DNA from: Phascolarctobacterium succinatutens CAG:287
GTDB lineage: Bacteria > Bacillota > Negativicutes > Acidaminococcales > Acidaminococcaceae
Length of the DNA stretch: 30,603 nt
Assembly: GCF_000434895.1 (NCBI RefSeq)
Contig: NZ_FR892807.1
Location: 1 to 30,603, forward strand
Direction: 5' to 3'
The number at the start of each line of letters is the position of its first letter. Positions within the stretch are counted from its first letter, which is position 1. A program made the position numbers and the translations under genes. Below the pieces are notes generated by a model. That model saw only the letters and a list, made by a program, of their open reading frames with translations. It made no database searches and was not told where the DNA came from. Positions 13,891-21,595 of the stretch are shown here, piece after piece.

Positions 13891-14643
13891 TTAGAAAAAC
13901 ACCTCATTCTTGTTTCTGACATCCTTGAATGCAGCAAGCATATTATCTGTTTTTTGCTGCAATGGTAGCGGAAGAATTCTTGCCTGCTTCGGACATGCAT
14001 GAACACAGGCCATGCAAAGAATGCATTTTGCTGTATCCGTAGCCATCTTGCCATCCATAATCGCAATAGCATCAGTCGGGCATATTTTAGCGCACGCTCC
14101 GCACGCTGTGCAGGATGGCAGAGAAAGCGGCGCTGCCGGCACCTTCATCTCCGGCTTATAGGGACGATTACCGGGAACCTGAACATTTTCTGCGGAAGCA
14201 CTGTTCTTCACTGCTTCGGCAAATATACGTATTTCTTTTATATCCTCCGCATCCGGTCTGCCAGCGCCTACCTCGGGTACAATAGAATGCTGCGCCACAA
14301 AGGCAGCGGAAGCTATTACCGTAAAGCCGCCTTGAATCAGAATATCATTCATCTCCAGCAAAGCATCTTCATAGGCTCTGTTTCCATAAACGGCGATAGT
14401 TACGGCCTTCTTCCCCTCACCGGCAAGCGTTTTTATTTTTTCACGCACGACCAAAGGAATACGTCCGGCAAAAACCGGAGCCGCAACCACAATCAGCTCC
14501 CCCTGCGGTTGCTCCGTCGGCGTTTGCTTATCTCCCAAATCATGCCATTCTGCATCTTTGCCTACGGCAGCGGCAAAAATATCGCTTACCTTTTTTGTTC
14601 CTCCCGTGGGACTGAAATAATAAACCTCCATTTTATCTGACAT
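13891..14643 (-). CDS. Flavodoxin/4Fe-4S ferredoxin protein (EFR1 family)
   Basis: A 250-residue redox protein. The N-terminal flavodoxin-like domain has the FMN phosphate loop SPTGGTKK at 11-18. The C-terminal part holds two 4Fe-4S clusters, with cysteines 178, 181, 184, 188 and 207, 210, 213, 217 in CxxCxxCxxxCP motifs. It probably carries electrons in the cytoplasm of this anaerobe; its partner is unknown. ATG 14643 is chosen over 14673 because AAAGGAGG lies directly upstream of it. It appears to be a single gene. A weak promoter (TTGAAG at 14696-14701, TATTAT at 14674-14679, 16-base spacing) is visible. Confidence 0.88.
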   Translation of the reverse strand: MSDKMEVYYFSPTGGTKKVSDIFAAAVGKDAEWHDLGDKQTPTEQPQGELIVVAAPVFAGRIPLVVREKIKTLAGEGKKAVTIAVYGNRAYEDALLEMNDILIQGGFTVIASAAFVAQHSIVPEVGAGRPDAEDIKEIRIFAEAVKNSASAENVQVPGNRPYKPEMKVPAAPLSLPSCTACGACAKICPTDAIAIMDGKMATDTAKCILCMACVHACPKQARILPLPLQQKTDNMLAAFKDVRNKNEVFF

Positions 14644-14673
14644 TTTTCGACCTCCTTTGCTTTGTGCATACAT

Positions 14674-14701
14674 ATAATAATTTTAACTGCAGCCTCTTCA
14701 A
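14674..14701 (-). promoter_or_regulatory. Possible promoter of the flavodoxin/ferredoxin gene
   Basis: TTGAAG (14696-14701) and TATTAT (14674-14679) have a 16-base spacing on the minus strand. The match is moderate and other arrangements are possible. Confidence 0.4.
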
Positions 14702-14798
14702 AAAGTTTTTTCTCTTAAGCAATAATTATTCATCACCTGATATTATTGTAAAACAAAAAGCAGGATATGGCCAGCGCATAAATATGTACAAACGCAAA

Positions 14799-14839
14799 AA
14801 TCCCTTAGCTATGAGTTTTCTACCCACAGCTAAAGGATT
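14799..14839 (-). terminator. Terminator of guaA
   Basis: AATCCCTTAGCT (14799-14810) and AGCTAAAGGATT (14828-14839) pair along 11 of 12 bases around a 17-base loop. On the minus strand TTTTT follows; on the plus strand AGTTTTTAC follows. It lies about 30 bases past the guaA stop. Confidence 0.8.
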
Positions 14840-14867
14840 AGTTTTTACTATTATAATGTATCAGAAA

Positions 14868-16421
14868 TTATTCAAACTCAATAGTAGCAGGCGGTTTGGT
14901 GGTATAGTCAAAGAGTACGCGGTTGATATGCTTAACCTCATTAACGATACGGTTAGCAGCAGTGGTAATAGTTGCCGGCGGCAGCATGGTTACTTCTGCA
15001 GTCATGAAGTCAGTAGTGGTTACCGCACGCAGAGCGATAGCATAATCATAGGTACGCTCGTCGCCCATAACGCCAACGCTGCGCATATTGGTCAGAGCTG
15101 CAAAGTACTGGCTCGGACGCTCATTCATCGGCAGCTTGTCCACCTCTTCACGATAAATTGCATCTGCATCCTGTACGATAGCAACCTTTTCCGGAGTTAC
15201 ATCGCCGATGATGCGGATTGCCAGACCGGGTCCCGGGAACGGCTGACGTGCTACCAAGTTTTCAGGCAATCCAAGCTCACGGCCGGATTGACGAACCTCG
15301 TCCTTAAACAGATCACGCAGAGGCTCAACGATTTCCTTGAAATCAACAAAGTCAGGCAGACCGCCAACATTATGATGGCTCTTAATAGTTGCAGATTCGC
15401 CGCCGAGGCCGCTTTCTACAACGTCAGGATAAATGGTACCCTGTGCCAGATAGTCAACAGCACCGATTTTTTTAGCTTCTTCTTCAAATACGCGAATGAA
15501 TTCTTCGCCGATAATTTTGCGTTTGCCTTCCGGAGCAGTTACGCCTGCCAGTTTGCTGTAGAAGCGCTCGCGTGCGTCAACGCAGATGAAGTTGATATCG
15601 AACTGACCGCCTTCACCGAAAACAGCGCAAACCTCTTCACGCTCGTTTTTGCGCAGCAGACCGTGGTCTACAAATACGCAGGTCAGCTGCTTGCCAATAG
15701 CCTTAGCCAGCATAGCGGCACAAACGCTGGAGTCAACACCGCCGGAAAGTGCGCACAGCACCTTACCGTCGCCGATTCTTTCTTTCAGCTCAGCAACAGT
15801 CTGCTCTACGAAGGAATCCATTTTCCAGGTGCCTGCACAGCCGCAAACATTGTAAACAAAGTTGCTCAGCATCTTGGTGCCGTTTTCGGTATGCAGAACC
15901 TCGGGATGGAATTGTACGCAATATAATTTACGTGCTTCATCCTCAGCAGCAGCAACCGGGCAGTTCGGAGTGCTTGCAACAATCTTGAAGCCAGGAGCTG
16001 CAGTTTCGATATAATCGTTATGGCTCATCCAGCATACGTTTTTCTCAGACAGGCCAGCAAACATCGGGCTGGTGGTGTCAAGATCAACAACAGTTTTGCC
16101 GTATTCGCGCTCGGGAGCTACGCATACATGACCGCCGAGCATATGCATCATCAGCTGGCTGCCGTAGCAAATGCCCAGAACAGGCACGCCCCAGGTATAG
16201 ATTTCCGGATCAATAGTAGGAGAATCCTCCAGATAAGCGCTGTTAGGACCACCGGTAAAAATAATACCCTTCGGATTTTTAGCCTTAATTGCTTCCAGGC
16301 TATGCTTATAGGATACGATTTCGCAGTACACACCGCTTTCACGTACGCGTCTTGCGATTAACTGGTTATACTGCCCGCCGAAGTCAATTACGAGCACCAT
16401 TTCTTGTGCATTGTTTTGCAT
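14868..16421 (-). CDS. guaA: GMP synthase (glutamine-hydrolysing)
   Basis: A 517-residue enzyme that converts XMP to GMP. The N-terminal class I glutamine amidotransferase domain has Cys85 (GICYGSQ), His172 and Glu174 (FHPEV). The ATP-pyrophosphatase domain has the P-loop SGGVDSS at 226-232, and the C-terminal dimerisation domain ends TKPPATIEFE as in other GuaA proteins. The frame continues to a TTG at 16442, but ATG 16421 is preferred, with AAGGAG and AAGGA upstream. It stands alone, with its own terminator. A weak promoter lies at 16498-16526. No purine riboswitch was recognised in the leader. Confidence 0.96.
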   Translation of the reverse strand: MQNNAQEMVLVIDFGGQYNQLIARRVRESGVYCEIVSYKHSLEAIKAKNPKGIIFTGGPNSAYLEDSPTIDPEIYTWGVPVLGICYGSQLMMHMLGGHVCVAPEREYGKTVVDLDTTSPMFAGLSEKNVCWMSHNDYIETAAPGFKIVASTPNCPVAAAEDEARKLYCVQFHPEVLHTENGTKMLSNFVYNVCGCAGTWKMDSFVEQTVAELKERIGDGKVLCALSGGVDSSVCAAMLAKAIGKQLTCVFVDHGLLRKNEREEVCAVFGEGGQFDINFICVDARERFYSKLAGVTAPEGKRKIIGEEFIRVFEEEAKKIGAVDYLAQGTIYPDVVESGLGGESATIKSHHNVGGLPDFVDFKEIVEPLRDLFKDEVRQSGRELGLPENLVARQPFPGPGLAIRIIGDVTPEKVAIVQDADAIYREEVDKLPMNERPSQYFAALTNMRSVGVMGDERTYDYAIALRAVTTTDFMTAEVTMLPPATITTAANRIVNEVKHINRVLFDYTTKPPATIEFE

Positions 16422-16497
16422 CAATCCTTCACTCTCCTTCAAAAATAAACATGCTGCTTATATAGCAGTTATGTAAAAAATTATACGTTTTTAATAT

Positions 16498-16526
16498 ATT
16501 ATAGATTACCATAAACGGCATGAAAA
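16498..16526 (-). promoter_or_regulatory. Possible promoter of guaA
   Basis: TTTTCA (16521-16526) and perfect TATAAT (16498-16503) are 17 bases apart on the minus strand. A second TATAAT-like box lies closer to the gene, near 16480. Between here and the DAACS promoter at 16681 the sequence is A/T-rich and I see nothing else definite. Confidence 0.45.
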
Positions 16527-16680
16527 TGCAATGAAAATGCTATTTCAGCGTCATAACGTCTTGTTCTGACCTAAGTATACATCCTACTGCTCTTAAAACG
16601 TGCTTTGCTGCAATAAATAACAGTAAGCCTAAACACAAACATCCCATATTCAAATATCATTAATGACTGCTAAATTGAAA

Positions 16681-16709
16681 TTTACAAATCTTTCAGAAAA
16701 TGCTATAAT
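16681..16709 (+). promoter_or_regulatory. Promoter of the DAACS symporter gene
   Basis: TTTACA (16681-16686) and perfect TATAAT (16704-16709) are 17 bases apart, with TGC giving an extended -10. Transcription should start near 16716, directly at the first arm of the leader hairpin. Confidence 0.82.
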
Positions 16710-16715
16710 ATTTTT

Positions 16716-16794
16716 TAGGTATGTCACAAGGCTACCTAGGGAGTATTAGCTGCCAGAAATTCTAAAAAAATCTGACAGCACCTATTTTAGGAGG
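16716..16794 (+). promoter_or_regulatory. Structured leader of the DAACS symporter gene
   Basis: The 85-base leader has two hairpins: TAGGTA (16716-16721) with TACCTA (16733-16738), and GCTGCCAGA (16749-16757) with TCTGACAGC (16771-16779, one mismatch). CCTA-TTT-TAGG at 16781-16791 runs into the AGGAGG ribosome site, and CCTA of the first hairpin could pair with the same TAGG instead. This suggests control of translation by alternative pairing. I do not recognise a known riboswitch. Confidence 0.5.
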
Positions 16795-16800
16795 GATATA

Positions 16801-18084
16801 ATGCAGCAAAATGCAGATGTGAAGGATTTAGCACAAAAAGTGATAAATCAAAACAAATCACAAAACAACAAAAGTCAATTTATTCTATGGATGGGCGCAT
16901 TGGTAGTCGGCGCCATTCTCGGTTATATGGGAATCAAACCTCTGAATGAATTATTCAATTTCATCGCTACCGTTTATACACGCCTCTTCCAATTTATCGC
17001 CGTACCTACCATTGCTTTAGCCGTAATTACCACATTGGCTGCTTTGGGAAGCAAAAAAGAAACCGGCCAGATTTTTGCTCACGCCGTAGTTTACACCTTT
17101 TTGACTACTGTTTGTGCAGCAGGCATCGGTCTTGCTATCTATCTTTGGGTAGCTCCCGGCAACCTGCCAGCAGAAATTGTCGGCAGCGGCATGTCCAATG
17201 TACCTCAAAATCTTGGCAAGTTAAGCTACTATGACCACATTTTAAATGTTATTCCTAACAACATGCTGCAGCCGTTCCTCGCAGGCAACGTGCTTTCCGT
17301 AATGCTGATTGCTGCTGCTATGGGTTTAGGTCTGGCATTTATGCCTAAAACCGAAAACAGAGAAGCTCTGCTGAAAGCAGTATTAGGCTTCCAAGAGCTG
17401 CTGTTCACTCTTATTAAAGCGTTGCTGTTCGTACTGCCTCTCGGTATTCTGGCATTCGCAGGTCAGCTTTCCGCTCAGATTGAAGCCGGCGTAATCGTTG
17501 GCGCTCTGGGCAAATACACTCTGGTTATCATGGCCAGCAACTGTGTTCAGTTCTTCATCGTTCTGCCTATCTTCCTGCTGGCAAGAGGCCTGAACCCGAT
17601 TGATGTATTCAAGAAAATGTCTCCGGCAGTCGCTGTTGCACTGTTCACCAAGAGCTCCGCAGGCACCCTGCCTGTAACTATGGCGTCCGCTGAACAAAAC
17701 ATGAAGGTTAACAAAGCTGTTTCCCGCTTTGTACTGCCTATCTGCACCACCATCAACATGAACGGCTGCGCTGCCTTCATCTTGATTACTTCCATTTTTG
17801 TAATGCAGAACGCAGGCTTCGAGCTGTCCATGACCACCATGCTTACCTGGCTGCTGGTATCCGTACTGGCTGCTGTTGGTAACGCAGGCGTACCGATGGG
17901 CTGCTACTTCCTCACCCTGTCCCTGATGAGCGGTATCGGCGCTCCTATCGGTATCATGGGTATCATCCTGCCGATTTACACCATCATCGATATGGTTGAG
18001 ACCGCAGAAAACGTTTGGTCCGACTCCTGCGTTTGCGCAATGACCGACCATGACCTCAAAGGCAAAATTGCTGAAGAAGAATAA
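16801..18084 (+). CDS. Dicarboxylate/amino acid:cation symporter (DAACS family)
   Basis: A 427-residue membrane transporter with about eight membrane segments. The two family signatures are present: SSAGTLPVTMASAEQN in the first re-entrant loop region and CTTINMNGCAAF in helix 7, followed by a second hairpin with NAGVPMG. Family members take up glutamate, aspartate, serine/threonine or C4-dicarboxylates with sodium or protons; sequence reading does not settle which. AGGAGG lies directly upstream of the ATG. The gene is alone between its own promoter and a very strong terminator. Confidence 0.93.
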   Translation: MQQNADVKDLAQKVINQNKSQNNKSQFILWMGALVVGAILGYMGIKPLNELFNFIATVYTRLFQFIAVPTIALAVITTLAALGSKKETGQIFAHAVVYTFLTTVCAAGIGLAIYLWVAPGNLPAEIVGSGMSNVPQNLGKLSYYDHILNVIPNNMLQPFLAGNVLSVMLIAAAMGLGLAFMPKTENREALLKAVLGFQELLFTLIKALLFVLPLGILAFAGQLSAQIEAGVIVGALGKYTLVIMASNCVQFFIVLPIFLLARGLNPIDVFKKMSPAVAVALFTKSSAGTLPVTMASAEQNMKVNKAVSRFVLPICTTINMNGCAAFILITSIFVMQNAGFELSMTTMLTWLLVSVLAAVGNAGVPMGCYFLTLSLMSGIGAPIGIMGIILPIYTIIDMVETAENVWSDSCVCAMTDHDLKGKIAEEE

Positions 18085-18095
18085 GCCATAAAGCA

Positions 18096-18136
18096 AATAA
18101 CTGCTAATTCGCTGTGAATTAGCAGTTATTTTTTTG
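18096..18136 (+). terminator. Strong terminator of the DAACS symporter gene
   Basis: A perfect 15-base-pair stem (arms 18096-18110 and 18116-18130, beginning AATAACTGC) with a five-base loop runs into a T tract on the plus strand. Confidence 0.9.
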
Positions 18137-18145
18137 CAGGAAAAA

Positions 18146-18182
18146 TAAAAACGCCGTCAGATAAACATCTAACGGCGAAAAA
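18146..18182 (-). repeat. 37-bp direct repeat, copy 1 (hairpin terminator)
   Basis: This 37-base unit matches 18764-18800 at 36 positions; the only difference is C versus T in the loop (18166 and 18784). It contains the hairpin CGCCGT-AGAT/ATCT-ACGGCG. On the minus strand T-runs flank the stem, so it also acts as the terminator of the DUF4160 gene ending at 18198. Confidence 0.85.
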
Positions 18183-18197
18183 TACATATGACCTGAC

Positions 18198-18476
18198 TTA
18201 GCAGTAAAACTTAATCTGTTCAACCTTAAAATGCTTTTTCCATGCTGTGCAAATCATAAAAAACTGCGCTTGAACTATTTCTAAAAGCTCAGACAGGTCT
18301 TTTCTAGGAATACGCTCAGGATTACTATCTAAAATACAGCCACCATTTCTTGTTAACCATATTTTAGCAGCATTCTTACTGGGTATTCCTTTAGAAATAT
18401 GCACATGTATAGGCTCATCATTTTCATTTGACCAAAAATAAACCTTATATCCTAAAATAGTAAATAAATTAGGCAA
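18198..18476 (-). CDS. DUF4160 domain protein
   Basis: A 92-residue protein with the DUF4160 pattern: YKVYFWSNENDEPIHVHI near 10-27, then AKIWLTRNG, and a C-terminal stretch ending W-KHF. The family is small and of unknown function, and often sits beside another small gene in pairs predicted to be toxin-antitoxin systems. It overlaps the upstream small gene by eight bases, so the two are made together. The cassette is framed by two near-identical repeats next to a tRNA gene. A toxin-antitoxin role is plausible but not shown by the sequence. Confidence 0.75.
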   Translation of the reverse strand: MPNLFTILGYKVYFWSNENDEPIHVHISKGIPSKNAAKIWLTRNGGCILDSNPERIPRKDLSELLEIVQAQFFMICTAWKKHFKVEQIKFYC

Positions 18477-18738
18477 TCTTTAGTCCTCCGTTCGCACCGT
18501 ACTTATAGAATAGGTGCGCATTACTATGCATAAATTCATCAAACATCTTCATCTCTTCATCGGAGAAGCCTTCCCGTATAAGCCAAGTATATGACGGTAA
18601 TTGACACCTGGCAGTATCAAACCCCTTTTCAGTAGGTCTTTCGAAATGAACCTCTACTTTTTTTATGCCATCCTCTTCGAATACATTAGTATAAACAATT
18701 TCTGTTCCATCAGCAAGAGTCATATAAGGATATACCAT
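18469..18738 (-). CDS. Small conserved-looking protein paired with DUF4160
   Basis: An 89-residue acidic protein of unknown function, with no signal peptide or membrane segment. It contains GTEIVYTNVFEEDG, VEVHFERPTEKGFDTARC and a C-terminal helical region (EEMKMFDEFMHSNAHLF). I recall similar small proteins beside DUF4160 genes in gut Bacillota but cannot assign a family. The frame begins at ATG 18753, but GGAGG lies inside those first codons, eight bases before ATG 18738, so 18738 is the likely start. A TATAAT at 18757-18762 just after the tRNA terminator might be its -10 box. Confidence 0.7.
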   Translation of the reverse strand: MVYPYMTLADGTEIVYTNVFEEDGIKKVEVHFERPTEKGFDTARCQLPSYTWLIREGFSDEEMKMFDEFMHSNAHLFYKYGANGGLKIA

Positions 18739-18763
18739 ATTATACACCTCCATGAAATTATAC

Positions 18764-18800
18764 TAAAAACGCCGTCAGATAAATATCTAACGGCGAAAAA
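18764..18800 (-). repeat. 37-bp direct repeat, copy 2 (tRNA-Thr terminator)
   Basis: The second copy lies six bases past the tRNA-Thr 3' end. On the minus strand the stem CGCCGT-AGAT/ATCT-ACGGCG is followed by TTTTTAG, so it is the intrinsic terminator of the tRNA. The two copies are 618 bases apart and enclose the two-gene DUF4160 cassette. Confidence 0.85.
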
Positions 18801-18805
18801 CTCAT

Positions 18806-18881
18806 TGGAGCTGGCAATAGGAATCGAACCCACAACCTGCTGATTACAAATCAGCTGCTCTGCCAATTGAGCTATGCCAGC
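18806..18881 (-). tRNA. tRNA-Thr(UGU)
   Basis: A complete 76-base tRNA. The acceptor stem GCTGGCA pairs with TGCCAGC, followed by T and an encoded CCA. The D arm (AGCTCAATTGGCAGAGC), anticodon arm GCTGA-TTTGTAA-TCAGC and T arm with GGTTCGATTCC are all present. The anticodon TGT reads ACA threonine codons. A full-consensus promoter and a terminator frame it, so it is a single-gene transcript. Confidence 0.97.
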
Positions 18882-18897
18882 ACAAAATTCTTTTATT

Positions 18898-18926
18898 ATT
18901 ATAAAGGATAAAGCCTGTTTTGTCAA
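18898..18926 (-). promoter_or_regulatory. Consensus promoter of tRNA-Thr
   Basis: Perfect TTGACA (18921-18926) and perfect TATAAT (18898-18903) are 17 bases apart on the minus strand, with the tRNA beginning 16 bases further on. Confidence 0.92.
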
Positions 18927-18957
18927 TACTTTCGCAAGCAAAGATTTTATAGCATGC

Positions 18958-19761
18958 TTACATGTAGAAATACCAGTAGGTTACACCGGCCAACAGTATT
19001 CTGTAAACAGCAAAGCTGGTCAGCTTGGAATTCTGCAAAAATTTCAGGAACCATAATACCGAAATATAAGCAACGATAAAGGATACAACGAAACCTATTA
19101 CCAATACCTGCAAATCACCTGCAGAAAGATACTGAAGGTTTTTAAGCAGATCATAAATGCAGGCCACAAACATCAGCGGTACAGCAATCACAAAGGTATA
19201 ATTTGCTGCAGCACTGCGAGTAAGGCCCACCAAGAGGCCACCGGCAATAGTACTGCCGCTGCGGGAAAAACCGGGCCACAGGGAAAGAAATTGATAAATG
19301 CCAACCCATACTGCCTGACGGATAGAAATTTTATCAACATCATCAACCAGTTCAGCCTCACGGCCTTTAGTTCTATATTCCGCAAACATCAGCAGCAGAC
19401 CGCCCAAGAAAAGGCCTATTGCTACCGTAAAAGGAGAAAACAGATACTCCTTGATATAGTGGTACAGGAAGAAGGCTACCAGCATAACCGGTACGATACC
19501 GGCAGCAACATGCCAGACAGAAAGTCCTTTGTTGATATCCCAGCCATCCTTAGTAAAAAATCTGGCAAAGCGCTCTTTGTAAATAAAAACAACAGATAGA
19601 ATAGCACCCAGCTGTACAAAGACATCAAAAACATCTGCCAGCTGGCCTTCAAAGCCCAAAACGTGACCGACAATAATCATATGTCCGGTAGAAGAAACCG
19701 GTAAAAATTCGGTCAGACCTTCGACAATACCTACAATAACGGCAATTAAATTTAAGTCCAT
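18958..19761 (-). CDS. uppP: Undecaprenyl-diphosphatase
   Basis: A 267-residue membrane enzyme (BacA/UppP family) that turns undecaprenyl diphosphate into the monophosphate carrier used for cell-wall synthesis. The two family motifs are present: EGLTEFLPVSSTGH at 14-27 and the later GFSRSGSTIAGGLLVGL. About eight hydrophobic segments are visible and the length is typical. GGGAG lies before the ATG. It is a single gene with a TATAAT promoter. No terminator is seen before the tRNA promoter just downstream. Confidence 0.95.
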   Translation of the reverse strand: MDLNLIAVIVGIVEGLTEFLPVSSTGHMIIVGHVLGFEGQLADVFDVFVQLGAILSVVFIYKERFARFFTKDGWDINKGLSVWHVAAGIVPVMLVAFFLYHYIKEYLFSPFTVAIGLFLGGLLLMFAEYRTKGREAELVDDVDKISIRQAVWVGIYQFLSLWPGFSRSGSTIAGGLLVGLTRSAAANYTFVIAVPLMFVACIYDLLKNLQYLSAGDLQVLVIGFVVSFIVAYISVLWFLKFLQNSKLTSFAVYRILLAGVTYWYFYM

Positions 19762-19795
19762 GATTTACTCCCTTTCGCAAACACTAAGCCTTTTT

Positions 19796-19824
19796 ATTAT
19801 ACTCTGAATCGTGCTTAACTGCAA
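19796..19824 (-). promoter_or_regulatory. Promoter of uppP
   Basis: Perfect TATAAT (19796-19801) with TTGCAG (19819-19824) 17 bases upstream on the minus strand. The -35 match is modest. Confidence 0.6.
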
Positions 19825-19874
19825 TTAAATCTCACTATTTTTTAAAATTTTTCACACTTCTTAAAGCTTCCTGA

Positions 19875-19910
19875 TAAAAAACAGAGGACGGTGTTGCCAC
19901 CATCCTCTGT
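19875..19910 (-). terminator. Terminator of pfkA
   Basis: ACAGAGGA-C-GGTG (19881-19893) pairs with CACC-A-TCCTCTGT (19898-19910). On the minus strand six T follow. The C-A mismatch on the plus strand is a U-G wobble in minus-strand RNA, giving a 13-base-pair stem. Confidence 0.88.
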
Positions 19911-19962
19911 AATATATAATTCTTATCTTAATCTGGGGTTAAATCTATTAATCAAGTTTAAA

Positions 19963-21057
19963 TTAATCGCCAAAGCACAATCCCAACTGGCGTCCTGTAC
20001 GGATAATTTCGCTGTCTACAGGAACCTGACGCGGTTTTGATGCTGCCTTTTGAATAAAGACGGTAACAATCTGATCATGATACAGTGAAACCATAACATT
20101 ATATTCACGTCTTAGGCAAGCCTCTGCTGCTGCCACGCCGTAACGCGTCGACAGCACACGGTCAAACGCTGTAGGCGAACCGCCACGCTGCAAATAACCT
20201 AATACAGTGCAACGTGATTCGATGCCTGTCTGCTCTTCAATAGCCTGCGCCACCTTTTCGCCTGCACCGCCAAGGCGGATTGGCTCAAAGCTGCCCTCAA
20301 CCATACGTGCGATTGACATCTCGCCACCCTCAGGGCGTGCGCCTTCGGCAACAACAACAATACTAAAATTCTTTCCGGCAGCCTTGCGTGCCTGAATCTT
20401 AGCAATCACCGGCTCCAGCTTGTAAGGAATTTCCGGTAGCAAAATAACGTCCGCACCGCCGGCAATACCACTGTGCAAAGCAATCCAGCCGGCATAACGG
20501 CCCATAACCTCCAACACCATAACACGGTGATGTGATTCGGCTGTAGTATGCAGTCTGTCAAGCGCTTCGGTAGCCATAGCCATAGCAGTATCAAAGCCGA
20601 ATGTCCGCTCTGTGCAGGGCAAATCATTATCAATGGTCTTAGGTACGCCGACAACCTTAATATCACATTCACGCGCCAGCTCGGCACCAATATTCAGGCT
20701 ACCGTCACCGCCGATAACAACCAAGGCTTCTATATCGTATTTACGCAGGTTTTCAATAACCTTTTCGCGCATATCCTTATATACAAGCTCACCATTTTCT
20801 TCAACAGCAAAATGGAAGGGATTATCACGGTTCGTGGTTCCTAAAATTGTTCCGCCGCGCGGTAAAATACCCGATACTGCAACATAATCCATTAATTTCA
20901 GATTATCGTTTATCAGGCCGTTAAAGCCATTGAGTACACCATAAACCTCACAATCGTTCTGCAGGAAGGTTTTTACAACCGCACGGATTACAGCGTTTAA
21001 TCCCGGGCAGTCACCTCCGCCGGTCAAAACAGCAAAGCGACGTTTTTTCTGCTCCAT
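19963..21057 (-). CDS. pfkA: 6-phosphofructokinase, group III (mixed-substrate) type
   Basis: A 364-residue phosphofructokinase that makes fructose 1,6-bisphosphate in glycolysis. Motifs are LTGGGDCPGLN at 11-21, GGDGS at 116-120 and PKTIDND at 139-145, with catalytic Asp143. In the known subgroups the residue after GGD and the one before TIDND help set the phosphate donor: Gly/Gly in classic ATP enzymes, Asp/Lys in pyrophosphate enzymes. Here they are Gly119 and Lys140, the combination of group III enzymes, most of which use ATP. It starts 23 bases after the P-loop gene upstream with no terminator or promoter between, so they appear to share a transcript. Confidence 0.92.
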   Translation of the reverse strand: MEQKKRRFAVLTGGGDCPGLNAVIRAVVKTFLQNDCEVYGVLNGFNGLINDNLKLMDYVAVSGILPRGGTILGTTNRDNPFHFAVEENGELVYKDMREKVIENLRKYDIEALVVIGGDGSLNIGAELARECDIKVVGVPKTIDNDLPCTERTFGFDTAMAMATEALDRLHTTAESHHRVMVLEVMGRYAGWIALHSGIAGGADVILLPEIPYKLEPVIAKIQARKAAGKNFSIVVVAEGARPEGGEMSIARMVEGSFEPIRLGGAGEKVAQAIEEQTGIESRCTVLGYLQRGGSPTAFDRVLSTRYGVAAAEACLRREYNVMVSLYHDQIVTVFIQKAASKPRQVPVDSEIIRTGRQLGLCFGD

Positions 21058-21080
21058 ATCAAGCCTCCGCTTATTAACTA

Positions 21081-21545
21081 TTAACCTTCTACGTTCCAGA
21101 TCTTAAAGCCATCGGGGCTGATACGGATAGCTTCAGTACCGTCAAATTTGTCATAGCACAGGTTACCGTTATCAATGTATCCGGGCCATGCGGTTACGAT
21201 GGTAAACTTTTTGCTCAGCTTACGCATCAGACTGTCGGTATTGATGTGGAATACAGGTACAAACAAAGTCTGCAGTCTGTCAAGAATGATAACATCTGCA
21301 TTGTAGCTTGCCAGAATATCAGCAAACATATCAGGAGCATACAAGCCTCTGTCAGCAGCCGGAATTGCCAGGAATTCCTCACTGATCAGCATACGGCAGT
21401 CAACGTAGGTCCATTTTTGAGATTCTGCAGCTTCACGTAAAACTTTGCTCTTGCCACTGCCCGGTTTACCGGTAACAATAACAACATTTCCTTTGTCGGC
21501 CTGAGCCTCTGCTACAACCTTCACTAATTCTTCAACTTGATTCAT
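21081..21545 (-). CDS. Orphan P-loop ATPase resembling BrxF
   Basis: A 154-residue single-domain protein with Walker A GKPGSGKS at 26-33 and Walker B DVIILD at 84-89. The order of blocks is like that of BrxF, the small P-loop protein of BREX type 3 phage defence: a leucine-rich middle (EEFLAIPAADRGLY), then LDRLQTLFVPVF, SKKFTIVTAWPG and a C-terminal acidic tail. No other BREX gene is nearby. ATG 21545 is chosen over 21566 because GAGGAGG lies eight bases before it. It has its own promoter and is probably transcribed with pfkA. The function is unknown. The BrxF likeness is from memory of the family pattern, not a search. Confidence 0.75.
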   Translation of the reverse strand: MNQVEELVKVVAEAQADKGNVVIVTGKPGSGKSKVLREAAESQKWTYVDCRMLISEEFLAIPAADRGLYAPDMFADILASYNADVIILDRLQTLFVPVFHINTDSLMRKLSKKFTIVTAWPGYIDNGNLCYDKFDGTEAIRISPDGFKIWNVEG

Positions 21546-21562
21546 CTGAAAAACCTCCTCTA

Positions 21563-21574
21563 ACACCGAAGTGT
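21563..21574 (-). promoter_or_regulatory. UUCG tetraloop hairpin before the BrxF-like ribosome site
   Basis: On the minus strand ACAC-UUCG-GUGU forms a short hairpin with the extra-stable C(UUCG)G loop, ending four bases before the GAGGAGG ribosome site. It may stabilise the 5' end or affect translation. Confidence 0.45.
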
Positions 21575-21595
21575 CAATTTTTCTTTACTGACTTG

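Noticed and set aside
16520..16542. Tandem ATGAAAATGC repeats near the guaA promoter
   Set aside because: Two copies 11 bases apart in A/T-rich DNA are easily due to chance; no dyad or known operator is seen.
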